This document shows positions 52,579-62,159 of a DNA stretch of 64,000 nucleotides, one piece after another. The DNA is from Salinibacterium sp. Its GTDB lineage: Bacteria; Actinomycetota; Actinomycetes; Actinomycetales; Microbacteriaceae. The translations under genes were made by a program, and so were the position numbers. Location of the stretch: NCBI GenBank assembly GCA_025351795.1, contig JANXVG010000026.1:34999-98998 (forward strand). The letters run 5' to 3'. Each line of letters opens with the position of its first letter. The stretch's first letter is position 1. The notes under the pieces were generated by a model. That model worked only from the letters and a program-made list of their open reading frames with translations. It did no database searches and had not been told where the DNA came from.

Positions 52579-53739
52579 GTGACGGGTGAAATTCGGCGAG
52601 TGGCAATGGTGTCGATGCACACGTCGCCGACCGCGCGACCGGGAACAGCGGATGCCGGCGGCATGAACGTAGCGCTCATCGCGACGGCTCGAGAACTCGC
52701 CGTTCGCGGCGTCGAGGTAGACCTTCTCACCCGGGCGACCGGGCTTCCGGCCACGACCGTCCTCTCGGCCGGTGTCACGTTGCACGAGCTGGCCGCTGGT
52801 CCTCCCAGCGCGCTCGAAAAGGAGCAACTCGTCGAGGTCGCTGATGAGTTTGGTGAAGCGGTGGCGCGTGTGGCCGGACGCGAGTCGCCGAGTTATGACG
52901 TCATCCACGCGCATTATTGGCTGAGCGGGCTGGCCACCCTCCCGGTCGCCATCGAGCTCGGCGTGCCGTTCGTGCAGAGTTTCCATACCCTTGGCGCGAT
53001 GAAGAATGCCGCGATGCGGGAGCAGACCGAGCCCGCGCGTCGCGCGCTCACCGAGACCTTTCTGGCCAGGCAAGCAGATGCCGTGATCGCGGCATCGACG
53101 GCCGAGGCTGCGTGTCTCATTGACCTGGTCGGTGCGCCGGCTGGCCGGGTCTGGGTGATTCCGCCAGGAGTTGATCTCGAGCTGTTCTCGCCCGTGCGTG
53201 CCGCTACTGCGAAAACTCCGCCGGTGATCGCCGTTGTCGGCCGCATCCAACCGCTTAAGGGCCAAGATCTGGCGATCAAGGCGGTGGCTGCGCTCAATCG
53301 CGACGTTCGCCTGGTGATTGCTGGCGAGCCCACCCCGGGTGATGCGTCGTATCTAGAGAGTCTGCGGGCCTTGGGCGGCAACGTGAGTTTCGTCGGTGCG
53401 CTCACTCGGTTGCAGCTCGCTGCACTGCTCGCGAGTGCGACTGTCACACTTGTGCCTTCGCACTCCGAGACATTCGGTCTTGTCGCGCTCGAGTCGGCAG
53501 CGAGTGGCACGCCGGTGGTGGCATCTGGGGTGGCAGGTCTTATAGATTCGGTGGCTGATGGTCAATCCGGCATGCTTGTGCGCTCTCGTGATCCGGCGCA
53601 ATGGGCGCATGTGATCGAGGGCATTCTGGATGATCCGCAGCGGCTGGTTGCCTCAGCACGAGTTCACGCAGAGCGGTTTTCCTGGGCAACCTCAGCGGCC
53701 AGTCTGCTGGGCATCTACGCGTCGCTCGTCGCGGACTGA
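52579..53739 (+). CDS. GT4 glycosyltransferase, MshA-like
   Basis: This 386-residue GT-B enzyme has the donor-domain motif HSETFGLVALESAASGTPVV and VVGRIQPLKGQD. Near the N-terminus DAGGMNVALIATA closely follows MshA, which transfers GlcNAc to inositol 3-phosphate in mycothiol synthesis. MshA proteins are usually over 400 residues, and relatives with other acceptors exist, so I do not assign the gene. The start is GTG 52579. Its 3' end overlaps the convergent flavoprotein gene by 25 nt. Confidence 0.85.
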   Translation: MTGEIRRVAMVSMHTSPTARPGTADAGGMNVALIATARELAVRGVEVDLLTRATGLPATTVLSAGVTLHELAAGPPSALEKEQLVEVADEFGEAVARVAGRESPSYDVIHAHYWLSGLATLPVAIELGVPFVQSFHTLGAMKNAAMREQTEPARRALTETFLARQADAVIAASTAEAACLIDLVGAPAGRVWVIPPGVDLELFSPVRAATAKTPPVIAVVGRIQPLKGQDLAIKAVAALNRDVRLVIAGEPTPGDASYLESLRALGGNVSFVGALTRLQLAALLASATVTLVPSHSETFGLVALESAASGTPVVASGVAGLIDSVADGQSGMLVRSRDPAQWAHVIEGILDDPQRLVASARVHAERFSWATSAASLLGIYASLVAD

Positions 53740-55173
53740 CCCGACGGGGAGTGCGCGCGCGCCGACGGCCTGCCATATTCTTCGAGCAACCGCAGCCAGA
53801 CCTCGTTCATCGTCGGATAGGCCGGCACTGCGTGCCACAGCCGATGGATGGGCACCTCGCCGACGATCGCGATCGTCGCGGCGTGGATGAGTTCGCTCAC
53901 ATCTTGCCCGACGAAGGTTACGCCGAGGATCACGCCGCGTGTCGCGTCGACGACCATGCGCGCCTGACCCTCGTAGCCATCCGCGTGCAGACTCGCCCCG
54001 GCCACCCAGCCGAGGTTGTAGTCGACGACGCGGATGTCGTAGCCGGCTTTCTTCGCCGCAGCAGAGGTCAGACCAGCCGAGGCCACCTCAGGGGTCGCTG
54101 AAGGTCACTTGCGGAACTGCCCGGTGGTCGGCCGTAGCAACATGGCAACCCCACGGCCGGTCATCGACGGACGTTCCTGCCGCGCGCGCCGCAATCACGT
54201 CGCCGGCAGCGCGCGCCTGATACTTGCCCTGGTGGGTGAGCAGCGCGCGGTGGTTAACATCACCGGTCGCGTACAGCCAGTCGAAGCCGGTGACGAGAAG
54301 GGTGTCGTCGACCTCGAGCCAATCACCTGGCCTCAGCCCGATCGACTCGAGACCCAGGTCGGCGGTGCGCGGCAACCGTCCCGTCGCAACGAGCAGTTCG
54401 GTGGCGGTGAGCGACTCGTCGCCAAGCTCGATCGTCACCCCGTTCGGGGTACGGGATACCGCGGTCGGCTCAGCGGAACGAATCGTCACGCCGAGCTTGG
54501 TGAGGCCAGCAGTGACGAGTTCAGCCGCAAAGTCTTCTTGCTTCCCCAGAAGTCCGCTGCGAGCGATGATTGTCACGGTCGTGCCGAAACTCGCGTAGGC
54601 GGTCGCGAGTTCGACGGCGACCACACCGCCACCGATAATTGCGAGCGATTTCGGCGCCTGTTGCGCAGAGGTCGCCTCGCGCGGGGTCCAGGGCGCGGCC
54701 GCGAGGAGGCCGGGAACGTCGGGCAACAGCGGGTCTGAGCCGGTACTCACGACTACGGCGTGTCGAGCGGTGAGCACGGTCGTCGTGTCGTCGGCCGCCG
54801 TCACTGTCACCTGTTTTTCGCCCGTGATGCGTCCGTGCCCGCGGATGAGGCCGATGCCCGCGTCGTGCACCCAGGTCACTTGGCTCGAGTCGTTCCAGTC
54901 GTGGGTGAAGCCGTTGCGACGCGCGAAGACGGCCGCGACATCCATCTTGCCGATCACGGCCTCCTGTGCTCCAGCCACGTTCTGCGCAGCTCGCATCGCG
55001 ATGCCTGAACGAATGAGCGCCTTCGATGGCATGCACGCCCAGTACGAGCACTCGCCGCCCACCAGCTCGCTCTCGATGAGTACGGCGGTGAGGCCACCCC
55101 GCACGGCTCGATCCGCCACGTTCTCCGCCACGGCGCCGCCACCGATTACGATCACGTCGTATGTCTGTTCCAT
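53715..55173 (-). pseudogene. FAD/NAD(P) disulfide-oxidoreductase-like protein with +1 frameshift
   Basis: Two frames encode one protein of the pyridine nucleotide-disulfide oxidoreductase family. The first (55173 to a TGA at 54088) has the FAD motif VIVIGGGAVAENVA, the CSYWACMPSK redox motif and the NAD motif LAIIGGGVVAVELATA. The second (from about 54086 to 53715) is the C-terminal dimerisation domain with HAVPAYPTMNEVW. The break is in CCCC-TGA at 54094-54088. Dropping one C restores FSDPEVASAGLT and a normal ~485-residue protein. It is either a real or technical 1-bp insertion, or a programmed +1 shift at CCC-TGA. Confidence 0.85.
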
Positions 55174-55354
55174 AGTTTTCAGACTATGCGCTGATGTCGC
55201 TCAGGTCAGCTACCCGTTTTCCGGCGGGTAGCCGCTAGCTCTTTGTCGATCGACCGTTGACAGCGACACGACGGGAACTACCCGCCGTCGGAACAGAACA
55301 GCTATTGCCGAACGGTTCGGTGGTCGATGGCGTGAATCTTTCTGTGGTGCGGGG

Positions 55355-56137
55355 TCAGCGCCCGACGAAGATCGCCGGCTGCCGGGTGACGAACGCCTCC
55401 ATGCCGATCCGAGCGTCTTCACTCGAGGCGAGTCGAACGAGCGCGGGCTGCAGGCTCCGCTCTGCCGCTTCGTCGCCCTCTCGCACGGCGAGTCGTGCGT
55501 TGGCGAGAGCCGCTTGCACCGCGAGCGGGGCCTGGGCTGCTACGCGCTGCGCAAGCTCGAGGCCACGCGCGTACTGCTCGCCATGCGCGACCACTTCTTG
55601 TACGAGGCCCATCCGGTGAGCTTCGGCAGCGTCGAACCGGTCACCGGTCAGGATCCAACGCATGGCGTTGCCCCAGCCGACAGCTCGGGGAAAGCGGATG
55701 GTGGCGCCCCCGAATGGCAGGATGCCACGGGCCACCTCGATCTGCCCGAACACCGTTGAGTCTGCAGCGACCGCGATATCGCTCGCGAGGATCAGCTCGA
55801 TACCGAGTGTGAGGCAGGTTCCTTGCACGGCAATCACGACGGGCTTCGTGAGTTGCTGCCCGGCGACTTGCCACGGGTGCACACCGGCCTCCGGCACGAT
55901 GTCGAGGCCGCTGCCGCCGATGCGCGGGCCGACATCCGCGAGGTCGAGACCGCCCGTGAAGTGGTCACCGTGCGCGAATACGAAACCGACGCGCAGTTCA
56001 GGGTCGCGCTCGAGCTGACCGTATGCGAGCGACAGTTCTTGAAGCAGAGCGAAGTCGGCGGCGTTGCGCTTCTCCGCACGATTGAGGCCGATCAGAAGTA
56101 CGTGTCCGTCTCGCTCGACGGTGATTCGGGAATCCAT
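55355..56137 (-). CDS. enoyl-CoA hydratase/isomerase family protein
   Basis: This 260-residue crotonase-fold protein has the two oxyanion loops, FAHGDHFTGGLDLADVG and AVQGTCLTLGIELILASD, and the GQIEVARGILPFGGA segment. A catalytic Glu is plausible in the last motif, but one of the usual pair is unclear, so hydratase versus isomerase cannot be decided. It begins 45 nt downstream of the arginase-fold gene on the same strand. The region 55174-55354 between it and the flavoprotein holds no gene. Confidence 0.9.
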   Translation of the reverse strand: MDSRITVERDGHVLLIGLNRAEKRNAADFALLQELSLAYGQLERDPELRVGFVFAHGDHFTGGLDLADVGPRIGGSGLDIVPEAGVHPWQVAGQQLTKPVVIAVQGTCLTLGIELILASDIAVAADSTVFGQIEVARGILPFGGATIRFPRAVGWGNAMRWILTGDRFDAAEAHRMGLVQEVVAHGEQYARGLELAQRVAAQAPLAVQAALANARLAVREGDEAAERSLQPALVRLASSEDARIGMEAFVTRQPAIFVGR

Positions 56138-56182
56138 TCTGTGAGCCTACGACGAACGCGCCTATCGATGGCCGACAAAAAA

Positions 56183-56998
56183 TTAGGCGCTCAGTGCGCC
56201 GATGATTCGTAGCACGGTGGGCAGATCGTTCACTGTTTCGTCGAGTGAGGCCGGAGCGAACTCGGTGATTCCCGCACCGGCGAACCCAAAGTGCGCTTTG
56301 ACCGCAGTGATGATGGCCACCAGTGCCTCGCCCGTGATACCGAAGGGTTCTGGGTAGCCAAGTCCGATGAAGTCACCGGGGTCAAGCACATCAAGATCGA
56401 TGTGCAGGTACACGGACGCAGCGCCGGTCGCCTCGATCGCGGCGATAAGCGATTGTCCGGTTAGATCATCCACCGTTATGGTCACGATCCCTGCGGAACG
56501 TGCGTAGTCGTCTTCTGGGGGATCCCACGCGCGCGTTCCTGCCAGGATCAGTCGATGGGTGGGCAGGATCGCCCCGGGCACGAGCGACCCGGCTCCCTCG
56601 CCGAGCAGGGTGCGCACCACCATCCCGTGAAAAGCACCGGACGGACTCGACGCTGGCGTGTTGAGGTCGGGATGAGCGTCGAACCAGACCACCGCGACGT
56701 CGTCACCCACAACGTGCCCGATTGCCGCAAGTTCAACACCGCAATCGCCACCGATCGTGATGATCGGGCCCGTGGCCTGCTCGAGTTCTGCACGCATGCG
56801 ATCGCGCACCATGATGAGCGTCGACGCGCGCGCGACCCCGGTACCTTGCTCATCACCGGCCTCGAGTGGCACGTCAACGACAGTGGTGGATGACGATGGC
56901 AGGTCGCCCCGGATGGCCTCGGCCCCATCCGCGAGTCGCATCGCGCGGGAAGAGCCGGATCCCTGCCACTGGGGAACGACGAGGAAGGTGCCTGCCAT
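56183..56998 (-). CDS. arginase/ureohydrolase-fold protein
   Basis: This 271-residue protein has the ureohydrolase motifs WFDAHPDLNT (Asp107, His109, Asp111) and HIDLDVLDP. The first motif, normally GGDHS with a Mn-binding His, reads GGDCGVE with Cys86. This Cys variant recurs in actinobacterial relatives, so it may be a distinct subgroup with altered metal or substrate. Activity on arginine or agmatine should not be assumed. It lies between the crotonase and an NADP-binding protein, all minus strand. Confidence 0.85.
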   Translation of the reverse strand: MAGTFLVVPQWQGSGSSRAMRLADGAEAIRGDLPSSSTTVVDVPLEAGDEQGTGVARASTLIMVRDRMRAELEQATGPIITIGGDCGVELAAIGHVVGDDVAVVWFDAHPDLNTPASSPSGAFHGMVVRTLLGEGAGSLVPGAILPTHRLILAGTRAWDPPEDDYARSAGIVTITVDDLTGQSLIAAIEATGAASVYLHIDLDVLDPGDFIGLGYPEPFGITGEALVAIITAVKAHFGFAGAGITEFAPASLDETVNDLPTVLRIIGALSA

Positions 56999-57016
56999 AG
57001 CTACAGGCTATGGCGT

Positions 57017-57682
57017 CTACGACTCGTGTGGGGGGCGCACCGCGACCGGCCAGACGGCTTTCGCGAGATTGGTGCGTAGCTCGACCGCGTTCTGCTTGAT
57101 AACGTAGGCCGGCTGGTCGCGCTGCACTCGCCAGCTCTCGCTGAGCGGCCCGACGTCTACGGTCTCGAACCCGAATGTGTTGTACAGATCGGTGAGTACT
57201 GCCGTTGCGTCCGGGAAGTCACTCGATGCGGCCAGGGCCCTCCTATTGTCGGTGCCTGACGGCGTTCCATCGGTGGTAATTTCGGTCGATTTGATGTGGT
57301 TGAAGCCCTTCACCACCCGACTATTTTTCAGGTGCTTCTGCAGTAGACCCGAGCTCGTCGCTGTACCGTCATCAATCGCCGGGAACTCACCGTCGCGTTC
57401 GAAGTAATAGTTGTTGGTGTCGATGACAACTTTCCCGGCAAGCGGCGCCGCCGGAACATCCACGTACTTGCCGAACGGAATAGTCACGACCGCAATGTCG
57501 GCGGCCTCGGCGGCTTCGGCAACCGTGACCGCGCGCGCGTGTGGCCCGAGCTCGGCCACGAGGTCGACGAGTGTTTCTGGCCCGCGCGAGTTGCTAATTA
57601 CCACGTCGTAGCCGTTCTCGATCGCCTTGCGCGCGATCTGGCTGCCGATATTTCCCGCTCCGATGAGCCCGATAGTTGTCAT
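57017..57682 (-). CDS. NADPH-dependent F420 reductase-like protein
   Basis: This 221-residue Rossmann protein starts MTTIGLIGAGNIGSQIARKA, with the NADP-binding glycine loop, and has NSRGPETL for the 2'-phosphate and TIPFGKYVDVP. It belongs to the F420-dependent NADP reductase-like family, whose many members act on unknown substrates. Whether this organism makes F420 is not shown here. It stands 18 nt upstream of the arginase-fold gene on the same strand. Confidence 0.85.
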   Translation of the reverse strand: MTTIGLIGAGNIGSQIARKAIENGYDVVISNSRGPETLVDLVAELGPHARAVTVAEAAEAADIAVVTIPFGKYVDVPAAPLAGKVVIDTNNYYFERDGEFPAIDDGTATSSGLLQKHLKNSRVVKGFNHIKSTEITTDGTPSGTDNRRALAASSDFPDATAVLTDLYNTFGFETVDVGPLSESWRVQRDQPAYVIKQNAVELRTNLAKAVWPVAVRPPHES

Positions 57683-57735
57683 AGTGAAGACAATGCTGCT
57701 ACCGGCTGATTTCTTCCCACGAATGCGAATCGGGC

Positions 57736-57751
57736 AGCCGAACTTTCGGCT
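57736..57751. terminator. small hairpin after pspA
   Basis: AGCCGAA-CT-TTCGGCT is a perfect inverted repeat lying 9 nt past the pspA stop, before the next minus-strand gene. There is no T-tract. It is a weak terminator candidate. Confidence 0.4.
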
Positions 57752-57760
57752 ACCGGCTCG

Positions 57761-58504
57761 CTATTCTCCCGCCGTGACGGCCTTCGGCGCGGCGCTGCCC
57801 GCTTTGAGAGCGGCCAGCCGGGTGTCAACCTCCGCCTGTTTTCCCAGATCGTCAAGGCTGTTGAACTGGGCGTCGAGGCTGGAGTTGGCGAGCTCCTGCT
57901 TGCCGGCGACCAACGCTTCTTGGTGGCGCACCTTGTCTTCGAAGCGGCTAATCTCGCTCGTTGGGTCCATGATGTCGATGCTCTTGACCGCATCCTGAAC
58001 CTGTGACTGGGCGTCGGCCGTCTTTGAGCGCGCGACCAGTTCGTCGCGCTTCGCGGTGAGCTCGCCGAGCTTGACGTGCATCTGGTCGAGACCGTGCTTG
58101 AGCTGGTCTACGACCTGGTTTTGGGACGTGATAGTCGGCTCAGCCTGTTTCGCCTCGTTCTCCGACGACAATTGCTTGCCGAGCGCGATCTTGGCCAGAT
58201 TATCGAATTTGTCGGCGTCGATCGCATTACCCGCGGCCCGCAGCTGGTCACCCTTGGTGCTTGCAGCGACAGCCTTGCGCCCCCAGTCGGCGGCGGCGTC
58301 AAGATCTTCCTGGTGGTCCTGCTCCATGAGACGGAGATTGCCTATGGTCTGCGCGACAGCGCTCTCGGCCTCCGCGATGTTGTTGGTGAAGTCGCGCACG
58401 AGCTGGTCAAGCATGAGCTGTGGATCTTCGGCGCCGTCGATCATGGCGTTGACGTTCGCACGTACCAGCTGGCCGATTCGCCCGAGGATGCTTTGCTTAG
58501 ACAT
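57761..58504 (-). CDS. pspA: PspA/IM30 family phage-shock protein
   Basis: This 247-residue ESCRT-III-like protein is almost entirely helical with long coiled coils and begins MSKQSILGRIGQLVRANVNA, the amphipathic helix a0 of PspA. DPQLMLDQLVRDF is the conserved early motif. It binds stressed inner membranes and supports their integrity. No pspB/C homologue is adjacent. The C-terminus (AALKAGSAAPKAVTAGE) is Ala-rich and likely disordered. Confidence 0.93.
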   Translation of the reverse strand: MSKQSILGRIGQLVRANVNAMIDGAEDPQLMLDQLVRDFTNNIAEAESAVAQTIGNLRLMEQDHQEDLDAAADWGRKAVAASTKGDQLRAAGNAIDADKFDNLAKIALGKQLSSENEAKQAEPTITSQNQVVDQLKHGLDQMHVKLGELTAKRDELVARSKTADAQSQVQDAVKSIDIMDPTSEISRFEDKVRHQEALVAGKQELANSSLDAQFNSLDDLGKQAEVDTRLAALKAGSAAPKAVTAGE

Positions 58505-58755
58505 GGAGTGGTGCCTTCCCTGTGATAGATGTCGTGCGGATGAACGTCGTGTTCGACAACCTGACTAGAACTTACCGTCGCGACGGCGAGTGGTACCAAT
58601 GCACTCATCGCCGGGTACCCGATCGTGCAGCGCCAGATCTATCGAGAAGCCGAACGCGGGTGCCATTCTTCCCGGCCGGGCTCGAAATCCGCTGTGCGTT
58701 CACGTCGTCGCTCCGTTTGTCGAACCGCGCTGAGGTGGGCTAGGTTCTACACCAC

Positions 58756-58799
58756 AACAAAGATTCGCCGTCACGATGGAGTGACGGCGAATCTTTGTT
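58756..58799. terminator. 19-bp perfect hairpin at the end of the sigma/anti-sigma operon
   Basis: AACAAAGATTCGCCGTCAC and its exact complement flank a 6-nt loop, giving a 19-bp stem. On the minus strand the stem ends in CTTTGTTG, a T-rich tail. Two of the three bases of the upstream gene's stop codon lie in the stem. It likely works as a terminator, possibly on both strands. Confidence 0.8.
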
Positions 58800-59556
58800 A
58801 ACGAAGCGTTAGTGGCGATGGCGCCCCCGTCACGAGCTCGAGGCCGGGAGCCGAAATAGCCGTCCCGTCTGGCAGAAAGTGCATGACCGCAGACACTTGG
58901 TAGTCACCGCCCGGCAACGGGGGAAGGTCGGCGCGAAACTCGGGCAGGTCGTCGTCTGCGACATCGCAGCGCACCGGTATGAAGGATGCGGCCAACTCGA
59001 TCGATGCGCCAGGAGCAAGATCCACGTGCTGGGCGACGTCGCGGTGAGCGCCGTTGCTGTGCCACAGCACAATCCCGCCCTGAGACACGGTAATGGTGGG
59101 GGTCACCCCGACCGATCCGATCACACGTGCTGCACTCGTGTTGGTGAGGCGCACGATTCCCTCGACCGCCGCCATTCCGCGTGGTGCGGGCGACGCGAAC
59201 TCGGCGCTCACCACGAGGCCTGGCTGGCTGGGTGCCACGTCGGCTAGGGTGCCGGCGCACCGGTTGATCGCGTCGGCGGGTGCGCGCAGCAGCGAGCCAT
59301 CCGGTGTTCCTTGCGCAGTGGTCGTGCTCGGAGCGCTGAGCGCGGTTACTGAACTGCCACTCGACGCCTGCTGGCCGGGGATGCTCGTGATGCCCACGAA
59401 CGCGATGCCGGCGACAGCGACTGCCAGAGCTCCGCCCGCCGCGAGCTGTCGGGAAACGCGGCGGGCCCGGCTCTTACGAATAATGCGCGACACATCCAGG
59501 GCGCGTGGAGCGTCGGTAGACGCGAGCATTCCTTTCAGGTCAGCTTCACTGGGCAC
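58798..59556 (-). CDS. membrane-anchored partner of the SigE-type sigma factor
   Basis: This 252-residue protein has a basic cytoplasmic N-terminus (about 40 residues), one hydrophobic helix (LAAGGALAVAVAGIAFVGI), a Ser/Thr linker and a secreted domain of about 160 residues with Cys in NRCAGTLADV and VRCDVADDD. It overlaps the sigma gene by 11 nt. The layout is that of a membrane anti-sigma factor, but I see no zinc-binding HxxxCxxC motif and the N-terminal region is short. Start is GTG 59556. Confidence 0.72.
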   Translation of the reverse strand: MPSEADLKGMLASTDAPRALDVSRIIRKSRARRVSRQLAAGGALAVAVAGIAFVGITSIPGQQASSGSSVTALSAPSTTTAQGTPDGSLLRAPADAINRCAGTLADVAPSQPGLVVSAEFASPAPRGMAAVEGIVRLTNTSAARVIGSVGVTPTITVSQGGIVLWHSNGAHRDVAQHVDLAPGASIELAASFIPVRCDVADDDLPEFRADLPPLPGGDYQVSAVMHFLPDGTAISAPGLELVTGAPSPLTLR

Positions 59557-60079
59557 GAGTCACTCCCGCCGGTTTGTCATCGAGTGCGATAGCCATCTTG
59601 TGGAGCCCATCGCTCAAGTAACGCTTCACGGCACCCGCACTGATCTCAAGGGTTTCCGCGATGTCGTCGACCTTGAGGTCTTCGTAGTAACGCAGCACTA
59701 TGCAGGCGCGCTCACGAGGGGCCAGTTTCAGAAGCTCTCCCCGCAGGTCGATGCGTACCTCGGTGTCGCCGTCGCGCGACTCGCGAAGCTCCGGTTCGGC
59801 CTGTAGGTGGGCGATTTTGCGCCAGCGTGTGGTGCGCCGGCCCGCGTCCAGGTAGGTGTTAAGGATCGCGCGACGCACATAGGCCTCGGCACTCGCGATC
59901 GAGAAGCCGTTGCTCAAGCGGCCAAACGTCTTCACCAGCGCATCTTGCACGAGATCGGATGCAGTATCTCGATCACCGCAGATCAGGTACGCGTATCGCG
60001 AGAGGGCGTCGCCGCGCTCGGCTACGAGCTGCGTCACCACGTCTTCCCACCGCTCGCCGGATGCCGTTGCGCGCGCCAT
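59546..60079 (-). CDS. SigE-family RNA polymerase sigma factor
   Basis: This 177-residue ECF-type sigma factor of the actinobacterial SigE family has region 2 (ICGDRDTASDLVQDALVK) and region 4 (VDDIAETLEISAGAVKRYL). ATG 60079 gives MARATASGER; the frame opens further to 60163 but that part is not sigma-like. It is cotranscribed with the membrane protein downstream. The signal it answers is unknown. Confidence 0.92.
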   Translation of the reverse strand: MARATASGERWEDVVTQLVAERGDALSRYAYLICGDRDTASDLVQDALVKTFGRLSNGFSIASAEAYVRRAILNTYLDAGRRTTRWRKIAHLQAEPELRESRDGDTEVRIDLRGELLKLAPRERACIVLRYYEDLKVDDIAETLEISAGAVKRYLSDGLHKMAIALDDKPAGVTRAQ

Positions 60080-60187
60080 GCTGTGCCTCCTCGCGCCCTG
60101 ACCAGAAACCGTCAGGTCTATCTTGACGGAGATCCTGGACGTCGAGATCGCGGTTGTGGTCACACCTGCTAAGACGTGCGGCGAGCT

Positions 60188-62023
60188 CTAAACGTTGTGC
60201 AAGCGCTCACGCAGAGTCGTGAGTTGCTGGGTGAGAGCCGCGGGCAGGCGGTCGCCGAACTCGTTGAAGAACTCTTCGGTGGCATCCGCTTCAGCAGACC
60301 AGCTGTCGGCATCGACCGCGAACAGTTGTTGCAGAGTCGAGTCGCTCATCTCGAGCCCGGTTAGGTTGAGCGAGCCTGGCATCGGCACGAGTCCGACCGG
60401 GCTATCAACGGCGGCCAGCCGCCCGTCAACACGGTCGAGAATCCACTCGAGCACGCGTGAGTTGTCACCGAAACCGGGCCACAGGTAGGAGCCATCCGCT
60501 GCCTTGCGAAACCAATTCACTTGAAAGATGCGCGGCACGGTACTGGTGGCGCGCAAGCGCTGCCCCATCGTGAGCCAGTGTGACCAGTAATCGGCCATGT
60601 TGTAGCCACAAAAGGGGAGCATTGCGAACGGGTCACGTCGCAGTGTCCCGACAATGCCTTCGGCGGCCGCCGTCTGCTCGGACGAGATCGTGGCGCCCAT
60701 GAAGACGCCATGTTCCCAGTCCCGTGCCTCCACCACTAGCGGCACGTTGGTCGCGCGACGGCCACCGAAGATGATTGCGTCGATGACGACGCCCCGCGGA
60801 TCATTCCAGTCGTCTGAGATAGACGGGCACTGGTCGGCCGCTACGGTAAATCGAGAGTTGGGGTGAGCGGCGGGGCGCCCGGCTGCTGGGGTCCAGTCTC
60901 GGCCTTCCCAGTCGATGAGATGGGCCGGCGCCGTGTCGGTGAGCCCCTCCCACCAGACGTCACCGTCGTCGCGCAGCGCGACGTTCGTGAAGATCGTGTT
61001 ACCCCAAATCGTGTCGATGGCCGTCGCGTTTGTCGAGCGGCCGGTACCCGGGGCGACGCCGAAGAACCCGGCCTCTGGGTTGATTGCACGCAGTCGACCG
61101 TCGTCGCCCGGCGCAAGCCACGCGATGTCGTCGCCGATCGTTTCCACCGTCCAGCCCGGGATGGTGGGGGTGAGCATCGCGAGGTTCGTTTTGCCACACG
61201 CAGAAGGGAAGGCCGCCGCCACGTGGAATGCCCGACCGCGTGGATTAGTCACCTTGAGGATGAGCATGTGTTCGGCGAGCCAGCCTTCGTCGCGTGCCAT
61301 GACCGAGGCGATGCGCAGAGCGAACGACTTCTTGGCGAGCAGCGCGTTGCCGCCGTAGGCCGAGCCGAACGACCAGATCTCGCGGGTCTCAGGAAAGTGC
61401 GAAATATATTTGAGGTCGTTGCATGGCCATGGCACGTCTTCTTCGTGATCGCCAAGCGGCGCACCCACGCTGTGGACGGCCTCGACCCACTCGGTCTGGT
61501 CGGTGATGAGCCGTAGCGCCTCAGTGCCCATCCGCGTCATGATGCCCATACTGGCAACCACGTATGGCGAGTCGGTCAGCTGCACTCCGAGCCGGGCAAG
61601 GGGCGACCCGAGGGGTCCCATCGAGAACGGGATGACATACATCGTGCGTCCCCGCATCGCACCAGCGAAGAGCGAATTCAAGGTTGTGCGCATCGCCTCC
61701 GGTGCTTGCCAGTTGTTGGTCGGGCCAGCATCCGCTTCATCAGCGCTGCAGATAAAGGTGCGGTCTTCAACCCGGGCGACATCCGCGGGGTGACTGCGGG
61801 CAAGGAAGCTGTACGGCCGCAGCTCCGGGTTCACTCGGATGAGCGTGCCTTGCTCCACCATGAGCCGAAATAGTCCATCGCGTTCAGCGGCAGAGCCCGT
61901 GCACCACACAACGTCGTCGGGGAGAGTGAGCGTCGCGATGCGATCAACCCATTCGACTAGCCGGGCGCTCGCTTCAGCAGGCACACCCGAACGGACAGAA
62001 ATGGGGGGAGCTGTCATGGTCAT
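60188..62023 (-). CDS. pckG: phosphoenolpyruvate carboxykinase (GTP)
   Basis: This 611-residue enzyme converts oxaloacetate and GTP to PEP for gluconeogenesis. [17 protein letters not shown] contains the P-loop and the reactive Cys; [10 protein letters not shown] and [12 protein letters not shown] are further family segments. ATG 62023 has GAGG 8 nt before it. Growth on 4-cresol, which yields only acetyl-CoA and succinyl-CoA, would need this enzyme. It is divergent from a RamB-like regulator with palindromes between them. Confidence 0.97.
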   Translation of the reverse strand: MTMTAPPISVRSGVPAEASARLVEWVDRIATLTLPDDVVWCTGSAAERDGLFRLMVEQGTLIRVNPELRPYSFLARSHPADVARVEDRTFICSADEADAGPTNNWQAPEAMRTTLNSLFAGAMRGRTMYVIPFSMGPLGSPLARLGVQLTDSPYVVASMGIMTRMGTEALRLITDQTEWVEAVHSVGAPLGDHEEDVPWPCNDLKYISHFPETREIWSFGSAYGGNALLAKKSFALRIASVMARDEGWLAEHMLILKVTNPRGRAFHVAAAFPSACGKTNLAMLTPTIPGWTVETIGDDIAWLAPGDDGRLRAINPEAGFFGVAPGTGRSTNATAIDTIWGNTIFTNVALRDDGDVWWEGLTDTAPAHLIDWEGRDWTPAAGRPAAHPNSRFTVAADQCPSISDDWNDPRGVVIDAIIFGGRRATNVPLVVEARDWEHGVFMGATISSEQTAAAEGIVGTLRRDPFAMLPFCGYNMADYWSHWLTMGQRLRATSTVPRIFQVNWFRKAADGSYLWPGFGDNSRVLEWILDRVDGRLAAVDSPVGLVPMPGSLNLTGLEMSDSTLQQLFAVDADSWSAEADATEEFFNEFGDRLPAALTQQLTTLRERLHNV

Positions 62024-62056
62024 CGTGCATTCCTCATTCAGTGCTTGGTGAAGCGG

Positions 62057-62095
62057 TGTTCCGTGAAGAACAATTGTCAAGAACGTGATGTTCTT
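62057..62095. promoter_or_regulatory. paired inverted repeats in the pckG promoter
   Basis: TGTTC-N6-GAACA at 62057-62072 and AAGAAC-N5-GTTCTT at 62079-62095 share the GTTC/GAAC core. A minus-strand TTGACA (62080-62075), a possible pckG -35 box, lies between them. A regulator binding both would cover the promoter. Confidence 0.5.
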
Positions 62096-62139
62096 CCATT
62101 CTGAGTCAGAGATCGGCGGCTATATCTAGCAAGTGGGTT

Positions 62140-62159
62140 GAAAGATCGTGTAATCTTTC
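62140..62159. promoter_or_regulatory. GAAAGAT-N6-ATCTTTC palindrome before the regulator gene
   Basis: Exact 7-bp arms with a 6-bp spacer end 14 nt before the regulator's ATG at 62174, a good site for negative autoregulation. It differs from the GTTC/GAAC repeats on the pckG side. Confidence 0.5.
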
